Shown one piece after another: positions 6,713 through 6,959 of a DNA stretch of 6,959 nt. The stretch lies in the NCBI GenBank assembly GCA_003151295.1, contig PLXD01000658.1, forward strand, positions 15,378 through 22,336. The letters run 5' to 3'. The notes below the pieces were generated by a model. That model saw only the letters and a program-made list of their open reading frames with translations. It did not search any database and was not told where the DNA came from. Numbering within the stretch: position 1 is the first letter of the stretch; every line of letters begins with the position of its first letter. A program made the translations under genes and the position numbers. Origin of the DNA: Chitinophagaceae bacterium. GTDB taxonomy: Bacteria > Bacteroidota > Bacteroidia > Chitinophagales > Chitinophagaceae.

Positions 6713-6959
6713 TTATATTTTTTCACCAAGTTCCGCAACTTCCCACAGATAAGGATTGATCGCACGACCCGCGGCCTGCCGCTCACGGGCATAGTCGTTT
6801 AAAATGCCGGCCAGGTTTTTGTTAGCGCGCCGCTCCAGCCCGGTGATCTGTCCGATATCTTTGTCTGTGAAAAATGCTTTCATGACGAGTTGGTTCCAGG
6901 CCGGCTCGTCTAGCCAAACGGCAGGGTAGGGGTTGCGATGAATGATCGCTTCCAGCACG
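6713..6959 (-). CDS. eboA: EboA, C-terminal 81 residues (5' part outside window)
   Basis: The frame is open to the right edge and ends with TAA at 6713-6715, so only the C-terminal 81 residues are visible. They contain the conserved EboA elements in order: NPYPAVWLDEPAWNQLVMKAFF-like segment (9-30, key residues N9, P10, W21, N22, K27), I-T-G-L-E-R-R-A-N (38-46), and DYARERQAAGR followed by PYLW (55-65, 69-72). EboA is a soluble protein with no assigned reaction and is found almost only in ebo clusters, so it is the best family marker for this locus. The GTG at 6958 is at the window edge and should not be read as a start. It is the first of the six genes and probably heads the operon, so the main promoter is expected outside the window. 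Confidence 0.85.
   Translation of the reverse strand, partial: VLEAIIHRNPYPAVWLDEPAWNQLVMKAFFTDKDIGQITGLERRANKNLAGILNDYARERQAAGRAINPYLWEVAELGEKI

Noticed and set aside
6655..6792. Upstream extension of the eboB frame (46 residues more)
   Set aside because: It would overlap the end of eboA by 80 bp, is basic and low in family-like features, and covers the A/T-rich leader; better starts exist at 6654 and 6576.

Overview
The window carries almost all of an ebo (also called edb) gene cluster, the six-gene set eboA-eboF whose products are thought to make or traffic a still unidentified small molecule. All six genes lie on the minus strand in the order A-B-C-D-E-F when read 5'->3', that is, from the right edge to the left. 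eboA is cut by the right edge, so only its C-terminal 81 residues are visible; eboB to eboF look complete and undamaged. The left 0.87 kb holds the 3' part of an unrelated acyltransferase-family-3 membrane protein gene on the plus strand, which converges on eboF.

Layout in transcription order for the minus strand: eboA 3' end (6713-6959), 58-bp gap, eboB TatD-like metal hydrolase (5671-6654), 11-bp gap, eboC UbiA-family prenyltransferase (4751-5659), 46-bp gap, eboD sugar-phosphate-cyclase (AroB-like) protein (3559-4704), 18-bp gap, eboE xylose-isomerase-like TIM-barrel protein (2332-3540), 59-bp gap, eboF alkaline-phosphatase-superfamily phosphodiesterase-like protein (908-2272), 36-bp convergent gap, acyltransferase 3 (2-871, plus strand). 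No stretch longer than 59 bp lacks a gene. I see no RNA genes, mobile elements, CRISPR arrays or convincing terminators.

The organism is probably a member of the Bacteroidota (perhaps Chitinophagaceae or Cytophagales). The basis is the A-rich leaders without Shine-Dalgarno sites before eboB and eboE, weak leaders before eboD and eboF, a TTTG/TAnnTTTG-like candidate promoter and the general protein style, at roughly half G+C. This is inference; ebo clusters are spread patchily over many phyla and phylum cannot be proven here.

How the genes may work together (inference): EboD could cyclise a sugar phosphate to a cyclitol-type ring. EboE could isomerise a related intermediate, and the membrane protein EboC could attach a prenyl group or carry a lipid-linked intermediate. 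EboB and EboF could perform hydrolytic steps on ester, amide or phosphoester bonds. EboA has no known biochemical function. In other organisms the cluster has been linked to nematode repellence (Pseudomonas) and to export of the scytonemin monomer (cyanobacteria), but the actual product is unknown. The most notable sequence-level observations are that EboD and EboF keep the fold signatures of their superfamilies while replacing several catalytic or metal-binding residues, which argues that both act on something other than the textbook substrates.
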